From Pseudomonas guariconensis (GTDB taxonomy: Bacteria > Pseudomonadota > Gammaproteobacteria > Pseudomonadales > Pseudomonadaceae): a stretch of 64,000 nucleotides of DNA. The position numbers and the translations under genes are program-made. Within the stretch, counting starts at the first letter, position 1. Every line of letters starts with the position of its first letter. The notes under the pieces were generated by a model, which saw only the letters and a program-made list of their open reading frames with translations, searched no databases and had not been told where the DNA came from. Shown one piece after another: positions 26,208-35,278 of the stretch. Location of the stretch: NCBI RefSeq assembly GCF_015680235.1, contig NZ_JADLJL010000006.1, forward strand, positions 1-64,000, in the 5' to 3' direction.

Positions 26208-26240
26208 TAAAAAAACCGGCCATGAAGGCCGGTTTTTTTA
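26208..26240. terminator. bidirectional intrinsic terminator
   Basis: AAAAAAACCGGCC and GGCCGGTTTTTTT form a hairpin with a 5-nt loop between the convergent rnt and peroxiredoxin genes. A- and T-runs flank it on both sides, so it can stop transcription in either direction. Confidence 0.92.
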
Positions 26241-26252
26241 TTCGCGTGGCAA

Positions 26253-26855
26253 TTACAGTTTGCCAGCGTTCTCGCTCAGGTAGGCAGCAACACCTTCCGG
26301 CGAAGCGGTCATGCCCTTGTCGCCTTTTTTCCAGTTGGCAGGGCAGACTTCGCCGTGCTCTTCGTGGAATTGCAGGGCATCGACCAGGCGCAGCAGTTCT
26401 TCCATGTTGCGGCCCAGCGGCAGGTCGTTGACGATCTGCGAACGGACAACGCCGTTCTTGTCGATCAGGAAGGCGCCACGGAAGGCGACGCCACCTTCGG
26501 ACTCAACGTCGTAGGCCTTGCAGATCTCGTGGGAGATGTCTGCAGCCAGGGTGTACTTGACCGGGCCGATACCGCCGTTGTTGACGGGGGTGTTACGCCA
26601 GGCGTTGTGGGTGAAGTGCGAGTCGATCGACACGCCGATCACTTCCACGCCGCGCGCCTGGAAGTCAGGGATGCGGTGGTCCAGGGCGATCAGCTCGGAC
26701 GGGCAGACGAAGGTGAAGTCCAGTGGGTAGAAGAACACCAGGCCGTATTTGCCCTTGATGGCCGAAGCCAGGTTGAAGCTGTCGACGATCTCGCCGTTGG
26801 CCAGTACGGCTGGAACGGTGAAGTCAGGGGCTTGTTTACCAACGAGTACGCTCAT
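26253..26855 (-). CDS. typical 2-Cys peroxiredoxin (AhpC/TSA family)
   Basis: This 200-residue thiol peroxidase reduces hydrogen peroxide and organic peroxides. The peroxidatic cysteine is Cys51 in FTFVCPSE, with the supporting FFYPLDFTF upstream. The resolving cysteine is Cys171 in EVCPANW, which makes it a typical 2-Cys enzyme. The conserved arginine lies in FRGAFLIDKNG. The start at 26855 has GGAG 6 nt upstream. It is divergent from bfd across 215 bp. The neighbourhood of peroxiredoxin, bfd, bfr and the monothiol glutaredoxin gene forms an iron and oxidative-stress cluster that is conserved in pseudomonads. Confidence 0.94.
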   Translation of the reverse strand: MSVLVGKQAPDFTVPAVLANGEIVDSFNLASAIKGKYGLVFFYPLDFTFVCPSELIALDHRIPDFQARGVEVIGVSIDSHFTHNAWRNTPVNNGGIGPVKYTLAADISHEICKAYDVESEGGVAFRGAFLIDKNGVVRSQIVNDLPLGRNMEELLRLVDALQFHEEHGEVCPANWKKGDKGMTASPEGVAAYLSENAGKL

Positions 26856-27011
26856 TCGTTATCTCCTTGATGGTGGTGAAATCAGATACCCGGGAGGGTC
26901 GACCTGCCCCGGCATCCAGCAAAGGTTGCCCATCATACACGGCTTCGGGTGACAGGCCGAATCCAACCGCCGGTCGCACCGACACAAGGCCGGCGGAAAG
27001 TTCTTTGACAC

Positions 27012-27030
27012 GCATTCTCATTACCATTAA
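27012..27030 (+). promoter_or_regulatory. Fur-box candidate upstream of bfd
   Basis: The 19-bp GCATTCTCATTACCATTAA (its complement reads TTAATGGTAATGAGAATGC) resembles the Fur consensus of repeated NAT triplets. It lies 41 bp before the bfd start. Iron-repressed expression of bfd is known in P. aeruginosa, which supports the reading. Confidence 0.6.
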
Positions 27031-27070
27031 GCTCCACCCCATCGAGCCTCAACCATGATGGACTGACCTT

Positions 27071-27292
27071 ATGTATGTGTGTCTTTGTGTCGGCGTCACC
27101 GACGGACAGATCCGCGATGCGATCTATGAAGGATGCTGCAGCTACAAGGAAGTCCGGGCCGCCACCAACGTGGGCAGCCAATGTGGCAAATGTGCATGCC
27201 TGGCCAAGCAGGTGGTGCGCGAGACCCTGACCGAACTTCAGGTCAGCCAGCAGGCAGCCCTGCCCTACCCCGTTGAATTCAACGCGGCGTAA
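27071..27292 (+). CDS. bfd: bacterioferritin-associated ferredoxin
   Basis: This 73-residue [2Fe-2S] protein reduces the iron core of bacterioferritin so that stored iron can be released. The four cluster cysteines Cys4, Cys6, Cys38 and Cys41 (CLC near the N-terminus and QCGKC) follow the Bfd pattern, and residues such as YEGCCSYKEV and NVGSQCGKCA are typical. Additional cysteines at 22 and 23 are also common. It lies 200 bp upstream of bfr, its presumed partner, but a terminator between them suggests separate control. A Fur-like box precedes it. Confidence 0.95.
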   Translation: MYVCLCVGVTDGQIRDAIYEGCCSYKEVRAATNVGSQCGKCACLAKQVVRETLTELQVSQQAALPYPVEFNAA

Positions 27293-27309
27293 ATCACCGA
27301 AATTCGAAG

Positions 27310-27334
27310 AACCGGACCTAGTGTCCGGTTTTTT
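27310..27334 (+). terminator. terminator after bfd
   Basis: ACCGGAC and GTCCGGT with a short loop are followed by seven T residues, 18 bp after the bfd stop. This separates bfd from bfr and fits opposite responses of the two genes to iron. Confidence 0.88.
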
Positions 27335-27339
27335 TATGC

Positions 27340-27492
27340 CTTCAATTCAATAAGTTAGCGTTCGAACGCGGTTCACAAACATTCTTATTCCTATTAATTT
27401 TCACTTACTATTCAATAACTTAGGTTTGACAGCGCTCCAGGTCGGGCTCAGACTTCCTGTATTGGCACACTTCAACAGGGCAGGAACCCGAC
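27340..27492 (+). promoter_or_regulatory. bfr upstream region, AT-rich
   Basis: The region holds the perfect 12-bp palindrome GCGTTCGAACGC at about 27358-27369. An AT-rich stretch ATTCTTATTCCTATTAATTTTC at 27381-27402 looks weakly like a Fur-type site. A repeated motif TTCAATAA(G/C)TTAG occurs at about 27346 and 27411. I cannot assign promoter elements with confidence. Confidence 0.35.
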
Positions 27493-27966
27493 ATGAAAGG
27501 CGACGTAAGCGTCATCCAGCATCTCAACAAGATCCTCGGAAACGAGCTGGTCGCGATCAACCAGTACTTCCTGCACGCGCGGATGTACGAGGACTGGGGC
27601 CTGAACAAACTCGGCAAGCACGAGTACAAGGAATCCATCGACGAGATGAAGCACGCTGACAAATTGATCAAGCGTATTCTTTTCCTCGAAGGCATCCCCA
27701 ACGTGCAGGACCTGGGCAAGTTGCTGATCGGCGAACACACCAAGGAAATGCTCGAGTGCGACCTGAAGATCGAACAGAAAGGCCTGGTCGACCTCAAGGC
27801 GGCCATCGCCCATTGCGAAACCGTCGGTGACTTCGGTTCGCGCGAACTGCTCGAAGACATCCTCGAGTCCGAGGAAGAACACATCGACTGGCTGGAGACC
27901 CAGCTGGGCCTGATCGACAAGGTGGGAATGGAGAACTACCTGCAGTCGCAGATGGGCGAGGAATAA
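27493..27966 (+). CDS. bfr: bacterioferritin (heme-binding type)
   Basis: This 157-residue subunit assembles into a 24-mer iron-storage shell. Ferroxidase ligands are visible at Glu18, Glu51, His54 and further at the Glu94 and EEEH positions near residues 127-130. Met52 in DEMKHAD is the residue that coordinates heme between two subunits, so this is the heme-binding BfrB-like type that works with Bfd. The sequence is full length. The start is at 27493 with AGGAAC upstream. It is followed by a strong bidirectional terminator shared with grxD. Confidence 0.95.
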   Translation: MKGDVSVIQHLNKILGNELVAINQYFLHARMYEDWGLNKLGKHEYKESIDEMKHADKLIKRILFLEGIPNVQDLGKLLIGEHTKEMLECDLKIEQKGLVDLKAAIAHCETVGDFGSRELLEDILESEEEHIDWLETQLGLIDKVGMENYLQSQMGEE

Positions 27967-28004
27967 ACCTGGATTCGGGCGCGCAGCGTGCTCTGTTCCA
28001 TATG

Positions 28005-28032
28005 GAAAAGCCCCGCCTAGGCGGGGCTTTTC
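28005..28032. terminator. bidirectional terminator bfr/grxD
   Basis: GAAAAGCCCCGCC and GGCGGGGCTTTTC make a near-perfect hairpin with a minimal loop, between the convergent bfr and grxD genes. T-runs on both sides suit termination in both directions. Confidence 0.92.
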
Positions 28033-28051
28033 TTACCTGCAACGAAAGCGA

Positions 28052-28387
28052 TCAGGCTTCGGAGGCCTTGGCCTTGGCGGCGGCTTCCTTGATCAGGGTC
28101 TGCAGCTCACCCTTCTCGAACATCTCCAGCATGATGTCGCTGCCGCCGACCAGTTCGCCGCCAACCCACAGCTGTGGGAAAGTCGGCCAATTGGCGTACT
28201 TGGGCAGGTTGGCGCGGATTTCCGGGTTCTGCAGGATGTCGACGTAGGCGAACTTCTCGCCACAACCCATAACGGCCTGCGCGGCACGCGCCGAGAACCC
28301 GCACTGCGGGGCATTCGGCGAGCCTTTCATGTAAAGCAGAATGGTGTTGTTGGCGATCTGCTCTTTGATTGTTTCGATGATATCCAT
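28052..28387 (-). CDS. grxD: monothiol glutaredoxin GrxD
   Basis: This 111-residue monothiol glutaredoxin has the active site CGFS at residues 29-32, preceded by the glutathione-binding KGSPNAPQ. Later family blocks are WPTFPQLWVGGELVGGSDI. Proteins of this type carry a glutathione-ligated [2Fe-2S] cluster between two subunits, often with BolA, and take part in iron-sulfur delivery and iron sensing. The start at 28387 gives the canonical MDIIETIKEQI; longer in-frame readings have no similarity. The placement next to bfr, bfd and peroxiredoxin fits an iron and redox role. Confidence 0.95.
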   Translation of the reverse strand: MDIIETIKEQIANNTILLYMKGSPNAPQCGFSARAAQAVMGCGEKFAYVDILQNPEIRANLPKYANWPTFPQLWVGGELVGGSDIMLEMFEKGELQTLIKEAAAKAKASEA

Positions 28388-28819
28388 GAAGCACCTCGGC
28401 TGAACTTTCCGACGCGATCGTCGGCACGGTGACGCATTGTAACGGAAAGCCGAGCTGCATGCTCGGCCTTGCCAGCCCCGTTGCGGCCTGCGCATGCACA
28501 GCAGCGCCGCTCCCGAGGATTCGCCAGGCGCGGGCCCGCCGACACCCGCGACATGATTCGCGACGCAAGGTTTGCAAAAGGGCCGGCAAGCCGTGTACAA
28601 CCCACCTGTGGAAAATAAAAAACAGTACGCTCACAAGGCTTACGACATGCCTTGCAACAGAGCTGCTGGCCCCCCTCTTGGTTTCAGGCGACATTTAATT
28701 ATAGTATTGCGCCTTCCCCCTATTCCGTCCGCCCCGTGCGGCTTACGCCGCAGGTCGCTCCCGTTGTCAACAAAACCATACGGTCGGCCTGCAAACCGTT
28801 GCAGATAAGGTAGTCAATC
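28388..28819 (+). promoter_or_regulatory. grxD/argF intergenic region
   Basis: This 432-bp gap lies between divergent genes and contains no gene that I can support. A TATAGT at 28700-28705 could be the -10 of argF, and GCGACA at 28688-28693 (complement TGTCGC) matches the half-site described for ArgR of P. aeruginosa. The remaining sequence is GC-rich without evident structure. Confidence 0.4.
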
Positions 28820-29740
28820 ATGAGCGCTAGGCACTTTCTCTCCCTGATGGATTTCACTGCTGACGAACTGCTCGGCGTGATCCGTCGAGGCATCGAGCTG
28901 AAGGACCTGCGCAAGCGAGGCGTGCTGTTCGAACCCTTGAAAAACCGCGTGCTGGGGATGATCTTCGAGAAGTCCTCCACCCGTACTCGCGTGTCGTTCG
29001 AGGCCGGCATGATCCAGCTCGGCGGCCAGGCCATCTTCCTCTCGCCCCGCGACACCCAGCTGGGCCGTGGCGAGCCGATCGCCGACAGCGCCATCGTGCT
29101 GTCGAGCATGCTCGATGCGGTGATGATCCGCACCCATGCCCACAGCACCCTCACCGAATTCGCCGCCAACTCGCGGGTCCCGGTGATCAACGGCCTGTCC
29201 GACGAGTCGCACCCTTGCCAATTGCTGGCCGACATGCAGACCTTCCTCGAGCACCGCGGCTCGATCCAGGGCAAGACCGTGGCCTGGATCGGCGATGGCT
29301 TCAACATGTGCAACTCCTACATCGAGGCGGCCCTGCAGTTCGACTTCCAGCTGCGCATCGCCTGCCCGGAAGGCTACGAGCCCGATCCACGCTTCCTGGC
29401 CCTTGGCGGCGACCGTGTGCAAGTCATCCGTGACCCCAAGCAAGCCGTGCAAGGTGCCCACCTGGTGACCACGGATGTCTGGACTTCCATGGGCCAGGAG
29501 GAGGAAACTGCACGGCGCCTGGCGCATTTCGCGCCTTACCAGGTCACCCGCGAACTGCTCGACCTGGCGGCACCCGACGCCCTGTTCATGCACTGCCTGC
29601 CCGCCCACCGTGGCGAGGAAATCAGCCAGGACCTGCTCGACGACCCTCGTTCGGTCGCCTGGGACCAAGCTGAAAACCGCCTGCATGCACAGAAGGCCCT
29701 CCTGGAATTCCTTGTAGAACCGGCTTACCACCACGCATGA
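28820..29740 (+). CDS. argF: ornithine carbamoyltransferase
   Basis: This 306-residue anabolic enzyme makes citrulline from ornithine and carbamoyl phosphate. The carbamoyl-phosphate loop [10 protein letters not shown] and the HPCQLLAD block are intact. The ornithine-binding [14 protein letters not shown] and the catalytic HCLP in MHCLPAHRG are present. The length is that of the short anabolic form rather than the catabolic ArcB. The start is at 28820. The stop overlaps the next gene (ABC ATPase) by 4 bp, an arrangement also found in P. aeruginosa, so the two are co-transcribed. Confidence 0.96.
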   Translation: MSARHFLSLMDFTADELLGVIRRGIELKDLRKRGVLFEPLKNRVLGMIFEKSSTRTRVSFEAGMIQLGGQAIFLSPRDTQLGRGEPIADSAIVLSSMLDAVMIRTHAHSTLTEFAANSRVPVINGLSDESHPCQLLADMQTFLEHRGSIQGKTVAWIGDGFNMCNSYIEAALQFDFQLRIACPEGYEPDPRFLALGGDRVQVIRDPKQAVQGAHLVTTDVWTSMGQEEETARRLAHFAPYQVTRELLDLAAPDALFMHCLPAHRGEEISQDLLDDPRSVAWDQAENRLHAQKALLEFLVEPAYHHA

Positions 29741-30846
29741 GTCAACCGCTATTGCTCAACCTGCGCGACCTGGCCTGTGGCTATGGCGACCAGCGCATCG
29801 TCCAGAACCTCAATCTGCACCTGAACGCAGGCGACATCGGTTGCCTGCTGGGTTCCTCAGGTTGTGGCAAGACCACCACCCTGCGGGCCATCGCAGGCTT
29901 CGAGCCCGTGCACGAAGGCGAAATCCAGCTGGCCGGCGAGGTTATCTCCCGCGCAGGTTTCACCCTGGCGCCGGAGAAACGCCGGATCGGCATGGTGTTC
30001 CAGGACTATGCCCTGTTCCCCCACCTGACCGTGGCGCAGAACATCGCCTTTGGCCTGGGCAAGCATCCACGCCCGAACGAGGTGGTCGAGGAAATGCTCG
30101 AGCTGGTCAAGCTCGGCGGCCTGGGCGGGCGTTATCCCCACGAGCTGTCCGGCGGCCAGCAGCAACGGGTCGCCCTGGCCCGCGCCCTGGCACCGGAGCC
30201 GCAGTTGCTGCTGCTCGACGAGCCCTTCTCCAACCTGGATGTGGAACTGCGTCGGCGCTTGAGCCATGAAGTGCGCGACATCCTCAAGAGCCGAGGCACC
30301 AGCGCGATCCTGGTCACCCATGACCAGGAAGAAGCCTTTGCCGTCAGCGACCAGGTCGGGGTATTCAGGGAAGGCCGCCTGGAGCAGTGGGACACACCCT
30401 ATAACCTCTACCACGAGCCGCAGACGCCCTTCGTCGCCAGCTTCATCGGCCAGGGCTACTTCATCCGTGGCCAGATGAGCAGCCACGAAGCGGTCAAGAC
30501 CGAGGTAGGCGAACTGCGCGGCAACCGTGCCTATACCATGGCGCCAGGCAGCTCGGTGGACGTGCTGCTGCGTCCGGACGACATCATCCACTCTCCCGAC
30601 AGCGACCTGCGGGCGAATATCGTCGGCAAGAGTTTCCTCGGTGCCTCGACCCTGTACCGGCTGCAACTGCCCACCGGCAGCCAGCTGGAGGCGATCTTCC
30701 CAAGCCACGTCGACCATCAGGTCGGGCAGGAAGTCGGCATCACCGTGGCCGCCGACCACCTGGTGCTGTTCCCCGTTCCAGGCACTGTCGCGGCGCAGCT
30801 GCCACGGCAGGAAAACGGCGTGCGCCGCTACAGCTCGGCGACCTGA
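29737..30846 (+). CDS. orphan ABC transporter ATP-binding protein (FbpC-like)
   Basis: This 369-residue ATPase belongs to the iron(III)/spermidine-type ABC family. The nucleotide-binding domain has Walker [10 protein letters not shown] near residue 41, the Q-loop in [12 protein letters not shown], the signature [15 protein letters not shown], Walker [13 protein letters not shown] and the switch histidine in LVTHDQEEA. The C-terminal 120 residues form TOBE-like domains, as in FbpC and PotA. No permease or binding-protein gene is near, so it must work with subunits encoded elsewhere. It overlaps argF by 4 bp. The substrate cannot be read. Confidence 0.88.
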   Translation: MSQPLLLNLRDLACGYGDQRIVQNLNLHLNAGDIGCLLGSSGCGKTTTLRAIAGFEPVHEGEIQLAGEVISRAGFTLAPEKRRIGMVFQDYALFPHLTVAQNIAFGLGKHPRPNEVVEEMLELVKLGGLGGRYPHELSGGQQQRVALARALAPEPQLLLLDEPFSNLDVELRRRLSHEVRDILKSRGTSAILVTHDQEEAFAVSDQVGVFREGRLEQWDTPYNLYHEPQTPFVASFIGQGYFIRGQMSSHEAVKTEVGELRGNRAYTMAPGSSVDVLLRPDDIIHSPDSDLRANIVGKSFLGASTLYRLQLPTGSQLEAIFPSHVDHQVGQEVGITVAADHLVLFPVPGTVAAQLPRQENGVRRYSSAT

Positions 30847-30850
30847 TCGG

Positions 30851-30890
30851 CGCATCACCTCTGAGCGGGCTTGGCCCGCTCCTACAGGGG
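30851..30890 (+). repeat. single REP-like hairpin
   Basis: GAGCGGGCTTGGCCCGCTCCTACAGG-type sequence forms a short GAGCGGGC/GCCCGCTC hairpin between the convergent ABC ATPase and ybaK genes. It may serve as terminator for both. Confidence 0.65.
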
Positions 30891-30896
30891 CGAGCT

Positions 30897-31367
30897 TCAG
30901 CCCCGGCCAATCTCGGCGAACGTTCCTTGGGTGTGCTCGGCCAGCACCGCTGCGGCCAGTTCGACCTCCAGCCCACGCCGCCCGGCACTCACATGGATGC
31001 TGTCGAATTGCTGCGCCGATGCGTCGATAAACGTGCGTAGGCGCTTCTTCTGCCCCAGCGGGCTGATCCCGCCAACCAGGTAGCCTGTGGAACGCTGCGC
31101 CACCGCCGGGTCAGCCATTTCGCACTTCTTGGCGCCTGCTGCGTGGGCCAGCGCCTTGAGGTCTAGCGTGCCCCCTACCGGTACCACCGCCACCAGCAAC
31201 TCGCCCTTCTCGCTGCTGGCCAGCAGGGTCTTGAACACACGTTGCGGATCGAGCCCCAGCTTTTCAGCTGCTTCAAGGCCATAGGACGCAGATTTCGGAT
31301 CATGTTCGTAGCTGTGCACGCGATGTTCGGCACGCGCCTTCTTCAAAAGATCGAGGGCGGGGGTCAT
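30897..31367 (-). CDS. ybaK: Cys-tRNA(Pro) deacylase YbaK
   Basis: This 156-residue trans-editing enzyme removes cysteine wrongly attached to tRNA-Pro. Its sequence follows the YbaK/EbsC family: the N-terminal [22 protein letters not shown], the FKTLLA segment holding the catalytic lysine, the [20 protein letters not shown] block and [16 protein letters not shown]. It acts in the cytoplasm together with prolyl-tRNA synthetase. The start at 31367 is canonical. It is divergent from the glycerol operon and convergent with the ABC ATPase gene. Confidence 0.94.
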   Translation of the reverse strand: MTPALDLLKKARAEHRVHSYEHDPKSASYGLEAAEKLGLDPQRVFKTLLASSEKGELLVAVVPVGGTLDLKALAHAAGAKKCEMADPAVAQRSTGYLVGGISPLGQKKRLRTFIDASAQQFDSIHVSAGRRGLEVELAAAVLAEHTQGTFAEIGRG

Positions 31368-31485
31368 GTACGGCTCCAGTCGATGGCAAGTCGGCGGCTA
31401 CTTTAGGCCAATTCCTACAACCCGACCAGCCGCCCGTCTAACTCGGTATTCGGGATCGATGTGCGCAGCCAGAATGTGACTGAGC

Positions 31486-31497
31486 GTTCACTTTCGA
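31486..31497 (+). promoter_or_regulatory. GlpR half-site candidate upstream of glpF
   Basis: GTTCACTTTCGA differs at one position from the right arm GTTCATTTTCGA of the long palindrome in front of glpD. It lies 161 bp before the glpF start codon. The left arm is not recognisable, so this would be a half-site. A further TTTTTCGTTTCTGAAT lies at about 31528. Confidence 0.45.
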
Positions 31498-31657
31498 CCT
31501 TTGACATCAGCGTTTCTTGTCTATATTTTTTCGTTTCTGAATAAATGACACCTTCTAAAGGTGCGTTTCCTACACTTGTCCGGCGTCAACGGGGATAGAC
31601 ACCGGACCTTGCTGTCGAGCGCCCAGTGCCTCACAACAACAAGAAACGAGGTCATAC

Positions 31658-32509
31658 ATGACGACTGCTCTACGACAACCGACTTTGTCCGGCCAATGCA
31701 TGGCCGAATTTCTCGGCACCGCACTGCTCATCTTCTTCGGCACCGGCTGTGTCGCGGCGCTCAAGGTCGCCGGTGCCAGCTTCGGGCTCTGGGAGATCAG
31801 CATCATCTGGGGCGTCGGCGTAAGCATGGCGATCTACCTCACCGCCGGCATTTCCGGTGCGCACCTGAACCCGGCCGTGAGCATCGCCCTGTGCCTGTTC
31901 GCCGGTTTCGACAAGCGCAAGCTGCCCTTCTACATCCTCGCCCAGGTATGTGGTGCCTTCTGCGCCGCCGCGCTGGTCTACGGGCTGTACAGCAACCTGT
32001 TCTTCGATTTCGAACAAGCCCATGCCATGGTCCGCGGCAGCGAGGCCAGCCTGGAGCTGGCGTCGGTGTTTTCCACCTATCCACACCCGGCCCTGTCCAT
32101 CGCCCAGGCCTTCCTCGTCGAAGTAGTGATCACCGCCATCCTGATGGCTGTGATCATGGCCTTGACCGATGACAACAATGGCCTGCCCCGAGGCGCCATG
32201 GCGCCGCTTCTGATCGGCCTGCTGATCGCGGTGATCGGCAGTGCCATGGGCCCGCTGACCGGCTTTGCGATGAACCCGGCACGAGATTTCGGGCCTAAAC
32301 TGATGACATTCCTGGCCGGCTGGGGCGAAATTGCCTTTACCGGTGGGCGCTCCATTCCCTATTTCCTGGTTCCGGTGTTCGCACCGATCCTCGGCGCATG
32401 CCTGGGGGCAGCCCTGTACCGGGGCCTGATCGCCCGCAACCTGCCGATGGCGCAAATCGCGACCCCGCAAACAGACGATAATCCACAGGGCGATACCCAG
32501 GCTTCCTGA
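31658..32509 (+). CDS. glpF: glycerol uptake facilitator
   Basis: This 283-residue aquaglyceroporin of the MIP family admits glycerol by facilitated diffusion. The two pore-lining NPA motifs are visible as AHLNPAVSIAL and FAMNPARDFGPKL; the aspartate after the second NPAR is typical of glycerol facilitators. Six membrane spans can be traced. The C-terminus is polar. The start at 31658 follows GAGG. It precedes glpK by 63 bp, so both are in one transcript. Glycerol brought in is trapped by GlpK. Confidence 0.95.
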   Translation: MTTALRQPTLSGQCMAEFLGTALLIFFGTGCVAALKVAGASFGLWEISIIWGVGVSMAIYLTAGISGAHLNPAVSIALCLFAGFDKRKLPFYILAQVCGAFCAAALVYGLYSNLFFDFEQAHAMVRGSEASLELASVFSTYPHPALSIAQAFLVEVVITAILMAVIMALTDDNNGLPRGAMAPLLIGLLIAVIGSAMGPLTGFAMNPARDFGPKLMTFLAGWGEIAFTGGRSIPYFLVPVFAPILGACLGAALYRGLIARNLPMAQIATPQTDDNPQGDTQAS

Positions 32510-34072
<1,563 letters not shown>

Positions 34073-34106
34073 ACCTGCAGGTCCGGTACTACTTGACCGA
34101 CATCGT

Positions 34107-34195
34107 AGCCTGATCGCGGGACAAGCCCGCTCCCACAAAGGACCTGCAAACTCAAATAGTTATGCATGTTCTATGAGAGCCGGCTTGCCGGCGAT
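34107..34195. repeat. BIME-type element with conserved spacer
   Basis: Opposed REP units (about 34109-34137 and 34172-34195) flank the spacer GACCTGCAAACTCAAATAGTTATGC. Over about 39 bp this is identical to the element at 63634-63672, and it is closely related to the reverse of positions 17-67. It lies between glpK and glpR. Confidence 0.85.
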
Positions 34196-34300
34196 AGGGC
34201 CAGAACAGGCAATACACCAAACCTGAGGTAGCAGGCTGGCCGTGATCTGCGTCCTACGGCATCATTGCAGCATTTGCCCGGCTGCCCCAAAGGACCGCCC

Positions 34301-35056
34301 ATGAATCTGCCCCCCCGCCAACAACAAATCCTCGAACTGGTGCGCGAGCGTGGTTACGTCAGTATCGAAGAAATGGCGCAGCTGTTCGTCGTAACCCCCC
34401 AAACCATCCGCCGCGACATCAACCAACTCGCCGAAGTGAACCTGCTGCGGCGTTACCACGGCGGCGCAGCATACGACTCCAGCATCGAGAACACGGCCTA
34501 CGCCATGCGCGCCGACCAGATGCGCGACGAGAAGCAGCGCATCGCCGAGGCCGTGGCCCGGCAAATTCCCGATCATGCCTCATTGTTCATCAACATCGGC
34601 ACCACCACCGAATCGATCGCTCGCGCCCTGCTCAATCACAACCACCTCAAGGTCATCACCAACAACCTGCATGTAGCAGCGATCCTGGGCGCCAAGGATG
34701 ATTTCGAAGTCCTGGTAGCCGGCGGCACCGTACGCCGGGATGGTGGCGTGGTCGGCCAAGCCAGTGTCGATTTCATCAACCAGTTCAAGGTCGATTTCGC
34801 CTTGGTCGGCATCAGTGGCATCGACGAGGACGGCAGCCTGCTGGACTTCGATTACCAGGAAGTGCGGGTTTCCCAGGCGATCATCACCAATGCCCGCCAG
34901 GTGATCCTTGCCGCCGACTCCAGCAAGTTCGGACGCAACGCCATGGTACGCCTCGGCTCGATCAGCCTGGTCGACTGCCTGGTGACCGACCAGCAACCTA
35001 CCCCTGCCCTTGCCCAGCTATTGAGCCAGCACAAGGTTCGCCTCGAAGTGGTCTGA
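34301..35056 (+). CDS. glpR: DeoR-family repressor GlpR
   Basis: This 251-residue repressor of the glycerol regulon has an N-terminal DeoR helix-turn-helix ([24 protein letters not shown] and [12 protein letters not shown]). A C-terminal sugar-phosphate sensor domain shows [31 protein letters not shown] and [19 protein letters not shown]. It binds glycerol 3-phosphate, which releases it from DNA. The start at 34301 is supported by AAAGGA 7-8 nt upstream. It lies between glpK and glpD, in the order F-K-R-D usual in Pseudomonas. The palindrome before glpD is its most likely target. Confidence 0.95.
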   Translation: MNLPPRQQQILELVRERGYVSIEEMAQLFVVTPQTIRRDINQLAEVNLLRRYHGGAAYDSSIENTAYAMRADQMRDEKQRIAEAVARQIPDHASLFINIGTTTESIARALLNHNHLKVITNNLHVAAILGAKDDFEVLVAGGTVRRDGGVVGQASVDFINQFKVDFALVGISGIDEDGSLLDFDYQEVRVSQAIITNARQVILAADSSKFGRNAMVRLGSISLVDCLVTDQQPTPALAQLLSQHKVRLEVV

Positions 35057-35085
35057 AAGACCCGATCGCCCGCGCCTACGGCATT

Positions 35086-35113
35086 CCCGTAGAAGCGGGC
35101 TTGTCCCGAGATC
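35086..35113 (+). repeat. degenerate single REP unit
   Basis: CCCGTAGAAGCGGGCTTGTCCCGAGATC keeps the REP core with several changes. It lies between glpR and the glpD regulatory region. Confidence 0.55.
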
Positions 35114-35133
35114 GACTGCCCTTTCGGTCTCGA

Positions 35134-35150
35134 TGTTCACTATTGTTCAC
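35134..35150 (+). promoter_or_regulatory. tandem TGTTCAC half-sites upstream of glpD
   Basis: TGTTCAC occurs at 35134-35140 and again at 35144-35150, exactly 10 bp apart, so on one face of the helix. Each resembles the inner part of the GlpR palindrome arm. They lie about 90 bp upstream of the main operator and might assist cooperative binding. Confidence 0.4.
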
Positions 35151-35220
35151 TTCTTTGTAATCCGATCAGTTTTTTCTATAGAGACTGACTGGCGGATGCC
35201 TTTTCGTTGCGCTAGTATTT

Positions 35221-35250
35221 TCGAAAACGAACATCAATGTTCATTTTCGA
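35221..35250. promoter_or_regulatory. 30-bp palindromic operator of glpD (GlpR)
   Basis: TCGAAAACGAACAT (35221-35234) and ATGTTCATTTTCGA (35237-35250) are complementary at 13 of 14 positions, with a 2-bp centre. It ends 28 bp before the GTG start of glpD and probably overlaps the transcript start. Assignment to GlpR is inferred from position and from the presence of glpR next to it. Confidence 0.75.
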
Positions 35251-35278
35251 TGTGAATCGCGCCCCAGGAGGCCTTGCC

